This document shows positions 44,190-53,597 of a stretch of 64,000 nucleotides of DNA, in pieces. Every line of letters starts with the position of its first letter. Positions within the stretch are counted from its first letter, which is position 1. The notes beneath the pieces were generated by a model. That model did not search any database. It was not told the origin of the DNA and worked only from the letters and a program-made list of their open reading frames with translations. Made by a program: the position numbers and the translations under genes. The stretch is from Serratia entomophila (GTDB taxonomy: Bacteria; Pseudomonadota; Gammaproteobacteria; Enterobacterales; Enterobacteriaceae), in assembly GCF_021462285.1 (NCBI RefSeq), contig NZ_CP082788.1, positions 1-64,000 on the forward strand, in the 5' to 3' direction.

Positions 44190-45245
44190 GTTCACCCCGT
44201 AAAGTCGGTATTCCCGATCAGAAAATTCCTCCACCTTTCCCTAACAACCCGTCTCGGGGGGGAGGGAAGTCAGTCATATCTCCCGATCGCGCTACGTAAA
44301 ATCTGCAGTACCATGACCCTGATAAAAAATTATTTTTCACGTAGCACAATCTGATGATAAATCACCCACATTCAAGAGGGCTGAAAGGACAAAGTCAGAA
44401 AACTCAGCCACTATTGTGCCTGAGAACGCCGCGGTGATCGTTCGCAATAAATCGGCTGGCGCAGATCTGCAAATCGGTAAAACTGGAGTATAACGGAAAA
44501 ATACCGAAGAGTAAGGATCGAAATACCGGCGGCGGCTGACGCCCGTCACACCGCCACCGGTGGTTATAAACACCTTATGCTGTGTTAAAAACCCGAACCA
44601 ATATACCATATATGGGTTATCCACAGAAACGGGGGATAAGTCTGTGGAGATCGGCTTTATAGGGGTTTGCCCGAAGGCCCACCCAGGACAAGCAAAGGCG
44701 GTCCCGGGGCGGTTCGCTTGACGACATCCTTGTCGCGGAAAATTTTTGTCAGCCAGGGCGAAAAGCGACGGCATTGTCGGTGGGGGGCGCTACGTAAAAA
44801 TTGTCGATGATACCCCCCGCAAGTTTGCCAGATTTCGCGGTGCGCAACTGGGGGTTTATTTACCCTAAAATCTGCCCAACAATTCGTCCTTCCTCCAGCA
44901 CCGATCGGCCCTGGGGTAAATTATCGAGGACAGACGGGCAGGGCGCACGCAGATTAATTCGTGCCGGTGATCGGTCAGCCTATCAATTTTACTTCCGACT
45001 TCTGGAAATACACCAGAAATCGGAAACAAATAATTGACCCCGGCCCGCAATACGGGGCAGGGGAATAGGGCATAAAACACCACATGGAGTGGCTATGACT
45101 GAGCCAATACCACAACATCGGGTGTCTGCGGGGCAGGGCGGGGGGAGTGCCGGAAATAACACAAAGCGGAAAGGGGCTCCCAGGGTGTCCCATGCGCCCA
45201 CAGACATCACAGGTAAAACGCCGCAACTACTACTGGATCAGTCTG
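44190..45245. other. Gene-poor region with regulatory-looking motifs
   Basis: About 1 kb without a supported gene. It contains one iteron in reverse orientation (complement of GGTGGAGGAATTTTCTG, about 44219-44240), a perfect DnaA box TTATCCACA (44617-44625) followed by a partly symmetric ATAAGTCTGTGG, and three copies of GCTACGT(A/G)AAA (44290, inverted near 44335, 44788). A 145-codon frame at 44337-44774 (minus) has odd composition and no ribosome site. Confidence 0.5.
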
Positions 45246-45273
45246 GTTATCGTTATAATGTCTGAACGATAAC
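45246..45273 (+). promoter_or_regulatory. Promoter with operator wrapping the -10 box
   Basis: GTTATCGTT (45246-45254) and AACGATAAC (45265-45273) flank a perfect TATAAT (45254-45259), 53 bp before the next gene. A protein bound to this inverted repeat would block the promoter directly. Confidence 0.6.
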
Positions 45274-45325
45274 ATTTGTCATCTCGTCATAACTGAAATA
45301 ATATTTACTCAGGGAGGGCAGGATA

Positions 45326-46138
45326 ATGAGCATAACGATATTTAGAAAACTGAGAGGGCGAGTTGTTCCCATCACAGTTGATGAAGAGTATGCCGCTGAA
45401 TATTTGTCTCATGAATATAAAAAAACACCCAAACATAAGGTGACAACGAGTAAATTCGACTCTCTCTCTTCATTCACAGTCCCAAATACCTCTTGCCAAA
45501 AATGTGGCCGGGATGTTTTCTACTATGAAAATTCATACGGCTCACGAGTTCTATTTGATTCTTTAGGCCCACCCTGGCCTATTCATCCGTGTTATCAATC
45601 AGAGCCTATTTTAAAGAATAAAATAGCCCCCACATTAATGCCTGGGTGGGAACCAGTTTTAATTGAGAAAGGAGTAATAATATCCAGCGGCGGATTAAAG
45701 ATACAAGGCTCAACCGGTGGAGTACAAATCAGATTTACTTTCGAAGCAACGGAATTTTCAAAAATGCGGATTGACATCAAAGATGTCGCCAATCTCATTG
45801 CCTTTGCCTCCATGGAGAAAGGTAAAATACAGATACACAACGGAAAAAGGACATTTGCATGTCGCTACGAGCTTGTCTCCGAAAGGAATTGCAATAACGT
45901 TAATCATCAAGAACAGGCTATCACTCCAGGGTTAACTATAAATCCCCCCTCTGAGAACAGAAGGACACCCGCTTCCAAAGAAATGCCAATAACTCCGGTC
46001 CTAACACCTCATATTGTGGGTACGTTATCAATAAGAGACGTTGAATTAGTTGTTGATGACAGCGAAAACATGACAGTCATCATCAATGGCCGCATTAATA
46101 ATGCGATTTCGTGTAAATTATATTCTTCTCGAGCATGA
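45326..46138 (+). CDS. AT-rich protein with zinc-ribbon motif, unknown function
   Basis: 270 aa. Residues about 57-90 hold CQKCGRDVFYYENSYGSRV...LGPPWPIHPC, a Cys2...His-Cys zinc-binding pattern with a LGPPWPxHPC signature. The rest includes a repeated SGGLKIQGSTGG-type beta segment and a C-terminal beta domain (TLSIRDVELVVDD). I do not recognise a function. AT-rich compared with the backbone, preceded by a repressible-looking promoter, and overlapping the next frame by 53 bp. Confidence 0.65.
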   Translation: MSITIFRKLRGRVVPITVDEEYAAEYLSHEYKKTPKHKVTTSKFDSLSSFTVPNTSCQKCGRDVFYYENSYGSRVLFDSLGPPWPIHPCYQSEPILKNKIAPTLMPGWEPVLIEKGVIISSGGLKIQGSTGGVQIRFTFEATEFSKMRIDIKDVANLIAFASMEKGKIQIHNGKRTFACRYELVSERNCNNVNHQEQAITPGLTINPPSENRRTPASKEMPITPVLTPHIVGTLSIRDVELVVDDSENMTVIINGRINNAISCKLYSSRA

Positions 46139-46472
46139 TAAAATCAACGAATTATTGTCAGAATTCGAAAAAGAAATTAATGGAATACGCATAAAAACGT
46201 GTCTAGTCAAAGATTCCGAAGACGAAATAACCCTTGTTTTTCAAGATCAAAATAGAGGCTCAGAAAAAGTATTCAATGTCCATTTCGTAAAGAAAAAACA
46301 GGCAGATAGCTTACCCCGTGTTAAACCAATACACGATGAACATAGGGTAGTACGCCCAATGGTGCTTAATAGAAAGAAACGAGAACGTTCATTAGAGGAA
46401 CAGATAAGTAGTGTAGCCACAAAAATCTCCACATCAATGGCGGACGCGTTTCTCAATGCCAAAAAGAAATAG
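46086..46472 (+). CDS. Hypothetical protein overlapping the zinc-ribbon gene (possible frameshifted continuation)
   Basis: 128 aa from ATG 46086, or shorter from a later start. It overlaps the previous gene by 53 bp in another frame and has no clear ribosome site. The N-terminal part is alpha/beta (EHDKINELLSEFEKEINGIRIKTCL), the C-terminal 50 residues are basic. Because the frames run into each other, this may be the original C-terminus of the 45326 protein separated by a frameshift, or a translationally coupled partner. Confidence 0.5.
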   Translation: MAALIMRFRVNYILLEHDKINELLSEFEKEINGIRIKTCLVKDSEDEITLVFQDQNRGSEKVFNVHFVKKKQADSLPRVKPIHDEHRVVRPMVLNRKKRERSLEEQISSVATKISTSMADAFLNAKKK

Positions 46473-47359
46473 CCTCTGGATAGCATGTTTTACCGGACAC
46501 TTGGATAAATGAATGAGAGATCCCGCAGATGGCAGTTGAGTGATAGTTTCGATTAATAACGGCATACATGAGTCGGAGATCTGCCTGTGGAAAGGTTTCC
46601 GATTTTACCCGGGGGACGTTCCCTAACACTCTCCACACCACGCATTATACTGAAATACCTAGCCATTTCACAAATCCGTCAGGCAGGCTGATCGCGCTAC
46701 GTGAAATCTGGCCCATCTCGAGGGGGGGATGATACTCAATTTTTCATTCTCCGCACCCTGCGTATTTTTCGGCCTGCAAAGGCCCTCATCACAACCGAAC
46801 AGCCCGGCTGTCGTTTCAGAGCCCCATTGTGCTGCGGCGGTACCGGTGCAGGGAAGCCGAATATCAGACCTGCGGCACATTTTTAGAAAACGCTGAGCGT
46901 GGATCAATATGATAATTGTGTGACAAGTGTTGATAATACTTCACAAGGGAAATTAGCATAAATATCCTCATGGTCGTGATCGAGTGCGTACCCTTATTTC
47001 TGGAGGGCGTGTCATAAGAACTTTGTGCAGGCATGTCCGTTCATGGTTAGGAATCTATGGTCACTCCCGTTTTTGCAATACCGATACTGAAGATATTGTT
47101 GGCTTGCATGAATCTATCCGGCGTCTTAAAGTAGTACTCCCTTACTACTAATGCAACCGAATAAACCTGACATAACGTGATACAGCGTGGCATGGGGTAT
47201 AAACTGAAATACTCATGTATTACATAAGTATTTATTACAATGACAAATGATTACAATGACAAATGAGCAACTGGTCACCCTGCTTCTTGCCGGTTACACT
47301 GAATAAAGATGGATCGCAGGTCTCTTATCAATCATTCGCCAAAACGGGCAGGGTAGACG
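46473..47359. other. Scarred intergenic region
   Basis: About 890 bp without a supported gene. At 46690-46710 it carries a 21-bp near copy of 44285-44305 (core GCTACGT(A/G)AAATCTG), so the segment between may be bounded by a repeated site. The remainder resembles decayed coding DNA with short frames on both strands. Confidence 0.4.
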
Positions 47360-47941
47360 TTGTTAGACAAGATCGAATCCGTTACCACGGAAAACACCAC
47401 TTTAGCGCTGGGGCTGGGGCGTCAGGAGGGTATCGCCAGCACGCCATATGCAGAAAATTTATTCCTTATTCGTTGGCTGGCCACTGCCCAAAGGCAGAAG
47501 CGATTCCACAAAAGCGTCGCCGTCGACATCACTTGGCTACTTGAACGCGGGCGTAAGCACGGACCGGCCGGCAAACTGCGTCAGCACCTGGACTACCTGT
47601 GGCACTCCTGCAGTGGCAATCTGGCCGCACAGTCAGATCTGTTCCGACTCACCTACGCCTCAGAAACGCTGAAAGACCAGGGCTGGGACAATTACGTGAT
47701 GGATGCACGGGAGTGGAAATCCGGCGTGACCCTGACGCCTTCACTTAACAATGGCTTCTACGTCGAAAAAATGGCGCTGAATGCAGCCTTTACCCTGGAC
47801 GGACGCCTCCTGCATCCCGCACCCTTTCGCATTATTGGTGACACCGTCACTTTTATTCGTGTCATGACGGAATATGGTTTGCACGCCAGACTCGTCGACA
47901 GTACGCCAGATCACCACACGGTCACGCTGGAGCTCGCATAG
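47360..47941 (+). CDS. DUF2913-family protein
   Basis: 193 codons from a TTG at 47360; there is no in-frame ATG, so the start is uncertain and the N-terminus may be slightly damaged. The sequence fits DUF2913 (TPYAENLFLIRWLATAQRQKRF, DITWLLERGRKHG, YLWHSCSGNLAAQSDLFRLTYA). These proteins occur on enterobacterial plasmids and islands; their function is unknown. It is followed 38 bp later by a small gene with a good ribosome site. Confidence 0.65.
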   Translation: MLDKIESVTTENTTLALGLGRQEGIASTPYAENLFLIRWLATAQRQKRFHKSVAVDITWLLERGRKHGPAGKLRQHLDYLWHSCSGNLAAQSDLFRLTYASETLKDQGWDNYVMDAREWKSGVTLTPSLNNGFYVEKMALNAAFTLDGRLLHPAPFRIIGDTVTFIRVMTEYGLHARLVDSTPDHHTVTLELA

Positions 47942-47978
47942 AGTTACTCTCTGCCAAACCGGTAAAAAGGAGATACCG

Positions 47979-48149
47979 ATGACAATGGCCGACTTTCGCC
48001 AAATGGCGGCAAAAATGGATCAGCATTTGCAGCAGCTGGACGTGGAAGGCGGTTACTCACTGCACATGGTGATCGTCGATCTGGTTGTTAACCTCAGAAG
48101 AGAATGGCAGTCGATGGCAGATGCGTTTTCATCAGGGCACGCCGACTGA
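47979..48149 (+). CDS. Small hypothetical protein, 56 aa
   Basis: ATG at 47979 with AAGGAGA 5 nt upstream. Helical, Met/Gln rich (FRQMAAKMDQHLQQL) with an amphipathic second helix. Probably co-transcribed with the DUF2913 gene. The ISNCY-type element begins 150 bp downstream. No family recognised. Confidence 0.55.
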   Translation: MTMADFRQMAAKMDQHLQQLDVEGGYSLHMVIVDLVVNLRREWQSMADAFSSGHAD

Positions 48150-48296
48150 TGATTGAAGCCAGCGATGTTGATGCACATATTGGCAAACGCTGATCGGAGA
48201 CCGGTAATGATTGAAGGTGAGGTGAGTTATAGCCAGGATGGCCAGCCCGGTGCGTAACCACCAATGCAATTTAACATAATCTTCGTTATGCGCACC

Positions 48297-49412
48297 CAGA
48301 CTGTAGTAGCAAAGTTGTAATGTCCGCTCTGGGCTAAGTTAAAATGTCCGTCACGTAGACTCACCATTGAGGGATTCTGATGACGGCTCAGGCAGCGGAG
48401 TTTTTCACTTTGGACGAAGTTAACCGACTCAAAATCGTTCAGGACGTTATCGACCGGCGCCTGACAACACAAATGGCAGCGCAGCGCCTTGGTATCTCCG
48501 ATCGCCAGTGCCGACGTCTTCTGTCACGTTACCGCGAACATGGCCCGCTCGGTATCGCTAACCGTCGTCGTGGCAAACCAAGCAATAATCAGCTTCCCAC
48601 GGGTCTTGCCCAGTATGTACTCAACATAATTCATGAGCGCTATACGGACTTTGGACCGACACTGGCGTGTGAAAAACTCGCAGAACTGCATGACGTTCAT
48701 CTGTCTAAAGAAACGGTACGGTCGCTTATGGTTAAGGCCAGACTTTGGATCCCTCGCAAACAGCGAGCGCCAAAAATTCAGCAGCCTCGCTATCGCCGTG
48801 CCTGTTGTGGTGAACTGATCCAGATTGATGGTTGTGATCACCACTGGTTCGAAAACCGTGCGCCCGCCTGTACTGTTTTGGTCTACGTCGACGATGCGAC
48901 GAGTCAGCTGATGCAGCTTCGCTTTGTGAAATCGGAATCGACATTCACCTACTTTGAGGCAACACGAGGCTATCTGGAAAAACATGGCAAGCCGCTGGCG
49001 TTGTACAGCGACAAAGCCAGCGTATTCAGGATCAACAATAAAAATGCCACTGGTGGCGATGGCTATACCCAGTTTGGCCGCGCGATGCACGAACTGAATA
49101 TTCAGACTATTTGTGCGAATACCAGTTCTGCCAAAGGCCGCGTTGAACGCGCCCATCTGACTCTGCAGGATCGCCTTGTAAAGGAACTCCGGCTCAGGGG
49201 AATTTCTTCAGTGGTCGCAGCTAATGATTATGCTGATGAATTTATGGCCGATTACAACCGGCGCTTTGCGAAAGCTCCCCGGCACAACTTTGATGTACAT
49301 CGGTCACTTGAAAATGATGATGATCTGGAAGCATTTTTCACGTGGAGGGAACCGCGCCGCGTTTCAAAATCCCTGACGGTCCAGTATGACAAAGTGCTCT
49401 ATCTGATTGAGG
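48297..49412 (+). mobile_element. ISNCY/IS1202-type element 1, truncated at its right end
   Basis: The left end starts near CAGACTGT (48297-48304), shared with elements 2 and 3, followed by two spaced AATGTCC-type repeats (48321, 48343). The right end is missing: reading through about 49410 passes directly into an unrelated protein-coding remnant. Confidence 0.7.
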
Positions 49413-49444
49413 ATAATGAAATGACGGTGATGAATACCTTGTAA
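48380..49444 (+). pseudogene. ISNCY-type transposase, C-terminally truncated
   Basis: 354 codons. N-terminal HTH (TTQMAAQRLGISDRQCRRLLSRYR), then an rve/DDE catalytic core: first Asp in GELIQIDGCDHHWFE, second Asp near LVYVDDAT / ALYSDKASVF, Glu in SSAKGRVERAH. It ends at LYLIEDNEMTVMNTL, where the relatives continue for about 110 more residues; the last dozen codons derive from adjoining DNA. Likely unable to transpose. Confidence 0.82.
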
Positions 49445-49611
49445 TATCGGATTTAGAAGACAAGTTCCCATATGAGATACTGCACCCACAACACGGAATT
49501 GAGATCATTGCGGGACTAAGTTTCGGTAGTAAAAACAAATATCGAATAAAACTCATATGGGATGATGATTATAAGAGACGAAATGAAGAGGAGTTTTTCA
49601 TTTCAATATGA
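49413..49611 (+). pseudogene. C-terminal remnant of a gene cut by element 1
   Basis: Across the IS junction an open frame (…GDEYLVISDLEDKFPYEI...) runs to a TGA at 49609-49611, giving about 60 residues that end in an acidic/basic helix (DDDYKRRNEEEFF). It looks like the tail of a small soluble protein of the kind seen in immunity or SMI1/Imm families, but no family is claimed. A terminator follows. Confidence 0.5.
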
Positions 49612-49640
49612 ATTAACTCACTCAATGACTGTATGCCAAA

Positions 49641-49678
49641 AAGGTCGCTGTGGAAGATATTTTCTCAGCGGCCTTTTC
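49641..49678. terminator. Bidirectional terminator after the remnant gene
   Basis: AAGGTCGCTG (49641-49650), 15-nt loop, CAGCGGCCTTTT (49666-49677); one G-T pair. A and T tracts on both sides. Confidence 0.75.
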
Positions 49679-49714
49679 AACTTTGCTGGCAGGCGGACAT
49701 CTCTACTTAGCCTT

Positions 49715-51248
49715 GACACAGACTGTTAGTCCAATTTAGTAATGTCACTTTTTAACCATTTAGAAATGTTCCTTTTTCAGGCATAAAGGCTCTAAGCTTT
49801 TGTGACTCCAGGGATCCCCAAAATGTTGGTGACTATGTCTGATAAAGAGTTAGTTCGCGCCCAGGTTATCCAATCTGTTTGTGAAAAACGGTTACGTCGT
49901 CGTGATGCTGCAGGTCAGCTGGATCTCAGCGAACGTCAGGTTCAGCGCCTGATGGATAAGTTCCGCTTGTCAGGAACTCCAGGGCTCGCCAGCTTGAAGC
50001 GTGGCAAACCAGGAAACCATAATCTTCCTGAGCAACTGAGAATGAAAGTTCTGGCGCTGCTACGTGAAAATTACAGCGACTTCGGACCTACATTGGCCAC
50101 AGAAAAGCTCAGCGAGCTCCACCAAATATCGATCTCTGTAGAAACCGTTCGTCATTGGATGATTGCTGACGGCCTCTGGGTTCCTCATGCTCGACGCAAG
50201 CCTCGGGTCTATCAACCACGCTATCGCCGCGACTGTCTTGGCGAGCTCATTCAAATCGACGGCTCTCACCATGACTGGTTTGAAGGTCGTGCATCAAAAT
50301 GCTGCCTGTTGGTTTATATCGATGATGCGACCGGCCGGCTGATGCACCTGCGGTTCTGTGAAACAGAATCGGCGTTCGATTACATGCTGGCGACGCGGGA
50401 ATACCTTGATAGACATGGTAAACCTGTGGCGTTCTACAGTGATAAACATGCTGTTTTTCGCGTCAGCCAGGCTGAAACTCGTCGCACCGGCACCACGCAG
50501 TTTGGACGCGTTCTGCATGACCTGAACATCGAGCTTATCTGCGCCAACAGTTCCCAGGCCAAAGGCCGCGTCGAGCGTGCCAACCTGACACTCCAGGACC
50601 GATTAATCAAAGAGATGCGACTCGAGAGTATCAGCAGTATCGAAGAAGCCAATGTCTGGTTGGACAGCTTCATCCTGGACTTCAACCGCCGCTTTGCCAA
50701 GGCCCCAAAAATCTCCACCGACCGGTCAACGAACAGCCGGCAGAGCTGGATGATATCTTTGCCTGGCAGGAGCTCAGAACACTCTCAAAATCGCTGACAT
50801 TCCAATACGATAAGATGCTTTATCTGGTTGAACCAACAGAGGAAAACACGCGGATTGCGGGCGAGAAAATCATGGTTTATGACTACCCTGACGGTACACT
50901 GGGTTTCAAATACGGCTACAGGACGCTGACCTATCAGGTCTTCGACAAATTGGCCATCGTTGACCAGGGTGCCATCGTAGACAACAAGCGGCTCGGCGCC
51001 GTACTGAAACTGGCGCAGGCTCAGCAGGATGAACGAGACCGGGATGGTCAAAGGGAGCGCAGTAAGAAGATGCCAAAACGACGAGCTCAGGCCAGAGTTC
51101 AGGAACAACTCAGGGCCATCAATCCGGTTCTGGCCAACCCCGAAGAATTCAGAGCCAGCCTCAAACGCTAACGCCCTTTTCTCTTTTCAACTTTCACCAA
51201 GGTGACATTTTAAAATTGGAAACCAGGGTGACATTTCAACTTCGGGTA
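49715..51248 (+). mobile_element. ISNCY/IS1202-type element 2
   Basis: Bounded by GACACAGACTGT at 49715-49726 and again at 51249-51260. Internal end repeats of AATGTCAC type occur at both ends (left near 49741; right as TGACATT near 51202 and 51228). The transposase is broken. Confidence 0.72.
49823..51171 (+). pseudogene. ISNCY-type transposase of element 2, frameshifted
   Basis: From ATG 49823 (MLVTMSDKEL) the HTH and DDE core are intact (first Asp in IQIDGSHHDWFEG, Asp in FYSDKHAVF, Glu in SSQAKGRVERAN). Compared with element 3, about 10 bp are missing near 50709-50716 after FAKAPK, so the frame shifts and stops near 50797. The remaining C-terminal 119 codons (50815-51171) continue in another frame. 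No full-length protein can be made. Confidence 0.85.
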
Positions 51249-52786
51249 GACACAGACTGTCAGCACAAAGCGATAATGTCGTATTTTACCAAAGTTAAAA
51301 TGTCGCTTTTCGGTTAGTCTGTTTTCACAGGCAGACAATCCGGAGCGTCTATGTTGGTGACCATGAGCCAGAAAGAACTGAACCGTATTCCCGTGCTGCA
51401 GCAAGTCTGCGACAAACTCCTGACACAAGCCGCTGCAGCAAAACTGCTGAGTCTCAGTGTTCGTCAGCTCCAGCGAGTTCTTGTCAGATATTTGTCCGAT
51501 GGTGCTGCTGGCATCGCTTCGCGTAAACGCGGTAAGCCAGCAAACAACCGCGCCCCAGATGATCTCAGGCTGCAAGTTCTGGTGTTGCTACGTTAAAATT
51601 ACAGCGACTTCGGACCCACACTAGCCACAGAAAAGCTCAGCGAACGCCACCAAATATCGATCTCTGTAGAAACCGTTCGTCATTGGATGATAGCTGACGG
51701 CCTCTGGGTTCCTCATGCTCGACGCAAGCCTCGGGTCTATCAACCACGCTATCGCCGCGACTGTCTTGGCGAGCTCATTCAAATCGACGGCTCTCACCAT
51801 GACTGGTTTGAAGGCCGTGCATCAAAATGCTGCCTGTTGGTTTACATTGATGACGCTACCGGTCGGCTGATGCACCTGCGGTTCTGTGAAACAGAATCGG
51901 CTTTCGATTACATGCTGGCGACGCGGGAATATATTGATAAACATGGTAAACCCGTGGCGTTCTACAGTGATAAGCATGCCGTTTTTCGCGTCAGCCAGGC
52001 TGAAACTCGCCGCACTGGTACCACGCAGTTTGGACGCGTTCTGCATGACCTGAACATCGAGCTCATCTGTGCCGACAGTTCCCAGGCCAAAGGCCGCGTC
52101 GAGCGTGCCAACCTGACGCTCCAGGACCGACTAATCAAAGAGATGCGGCTCGAGAACATCAACAGCATCGAGGAAGCCAACGCCTGGCTGGACAGCTTCA
52201 TCCTGGACTTCAACCGCCGCTTTGCTAAGGCCCCCAAATACCCAAAAAATCTCCATCGGCCGGTAAACGAACAGCCGGCAGCGCTGGATGATATCTTTGC
52301 CTGGCAGGAGCTCAGAACGCTCTCAAAATCGCTGACATTCCAATACGATAAGATGCTTTATCTGGTTGAACCCACAGAGGAAAATACGCGGATAGCGGGC
52401 GAGAAAATCATGGTTTATGACTACCCTGACGGTACGCTGGGTTTCAAATACGGCTACAGAACGCTGACCTATCAGGTCTTCGACAAATTGGCCATCGTTG
52501 ACCAGGGTGCCATCGTAGACAACAAGCGGCTCGGCGCCGTACTGAAACTGGCGCAGGCTCAGCAAGATGAACGAGACCGGGATGGTCAAAGGGAGCGCAG
52601 TAAGAAGATGCCAAAACGACGAGCTCAGGCCAGAGTCCAGGAACAACTCAGGGCCATCAATCCGGTCCTGGCCAACCCTGAAGAATTCAGAGCCAGCCTC
52701 AAACGCTAACGCCCTTTTCTCTTTACAACTCTCACCAAGGTGACATTTTAAAATTGGAAACCAGGGTGACATTTCAACTTCGGGTA
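51249..52786 (+). mobile_element. ISNCY/IS1202-type element 3
   Basis: Tandem to element 2, starting with the shared GACACAGACTGT (51249-51260) and ending before its third copy (52787-52798). The first 340 bp differ from element 2, while from about 51590 to the end the two are almost identical, so gene conversion or hybrid formation is likely. Confidence 0.72.
51351..52709 (+). pseudogene. ISNCY-type transposase of element 3, nonsense mutation
   Basis: From ATG 51351 (MLVTMSQKEL) the frame is intact except for a TAA at 51594-51596, where element 2 has GAA in the same context (LLREN). After the stop the frame continues, with all catalytic residues, to 52709 (340 codons from an internal ATG at 51687). 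Read-through or internal initiation might give a product without the HTH domain. Confidence 0.85.
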
Positions 52787-52826
52787 GACACAGACTGTTA
52801 GTCCAATTTAGTAATGTCACTTTTGG
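52787..52826 (+). mobile_element. Left-end fragment of a fourth ISNCY-type element
   Basis: GACACAGACTGT followed by TTAGTCCAATTTAGTAATGT, identical to the left end of element 2 (49715-49746), then abruptly replaced by the IS3-family sequence near 52827. It shows that another copy was present and was interrupted. Confidence 0.7.
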
Positions 52827-52851
52827 GGGTGCGGATGTTTTGTTGGACTGG

Positions 52852-53508
52852 TTATGTTGTGATCCCCAGATGCTGCCGGTACTTCACCGGACTCATTGCA
52901 CCTAATGAGATCTTGATCCGCTTCTTGTTATACCATCGTATGTATCTGTCTAAGAAGCAGATAAAATCTTCCAACGTTATATTCGCCCAATTTCTACCAT
53001 AGTACATTTCATTTTTGACCCGCCCGAAGAAGCCTTCACACGCCGCGTTATCCGACGAGCAACCTTTGCGCGACATCGACCTTATAAGACCCGATGTACT
53101 GATACGATCCAGCCAACCCGGCCATTGATAATGGCCGCCTCTGTCGCTGTGTATCACCGGTCTTTCATTTTCTCTGAGCGTATCGATCGCATCATCGAGC
53201 ATGCCATTCACAAGTTTTGCGTCCGGGCACGTTCCTATCGACCAGCTCACCACTTTGCCATCAAAACAATCGATTACTGGCGACAGATAGACCTTGCCCA
53301 CCGGAAGCTGGAACTCGGTAATGTCAGTCAGCCACTTCTCATTTGGCCTGCAGGAGCGAAAATTTCTGGCAAGGAGATTTTCAGGGGCCGGCCCTATTTC
53401 TCCGCAGTAAGAGCTGTATCGCCGCCGCCTGGCTCGCTTAACGATGAGTTGCTCCTCAGCCATCAGCCTGCGGACGACCTTTTCAGAGATACAGATATAG
53501 GGGGGTGA
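52852..53508 (-). pseudogene. IS3-family OrfB transposase, 5'-truncated
   Basis: About 215 codons of the C-terminal part of an IS3-family OrfB: first Asp in EKWLTDITEF, second in VIHSDRGGHY, Glu in NAACEGFFGRVKNE, and the RYIRWYNKKRIKISLGAMSPVKYR tail. The frame is open upstream of the first Met (ISEKVVRRL) to about 53508, where similarity to an OrfB seems to end; orfA and the N-terminus of orfB are missing. Inactive remnant. Confidence 0.85.
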
Positions 53509-53597
53509 TGGCAGAGCGTGGCGCTATTGTTAACCACTCCACGCTTCACCATGGGATTATTCATCTGGCGCTGTTAATTAAGTAACAGCAAGGCGTT

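Noticed and set aside
44337..44774. 145-codon minus-strand frame
   Set aside because: No ribosome site, unusual composition, spans a DnaA box and repeated motifs; more likely regulatory DNA.
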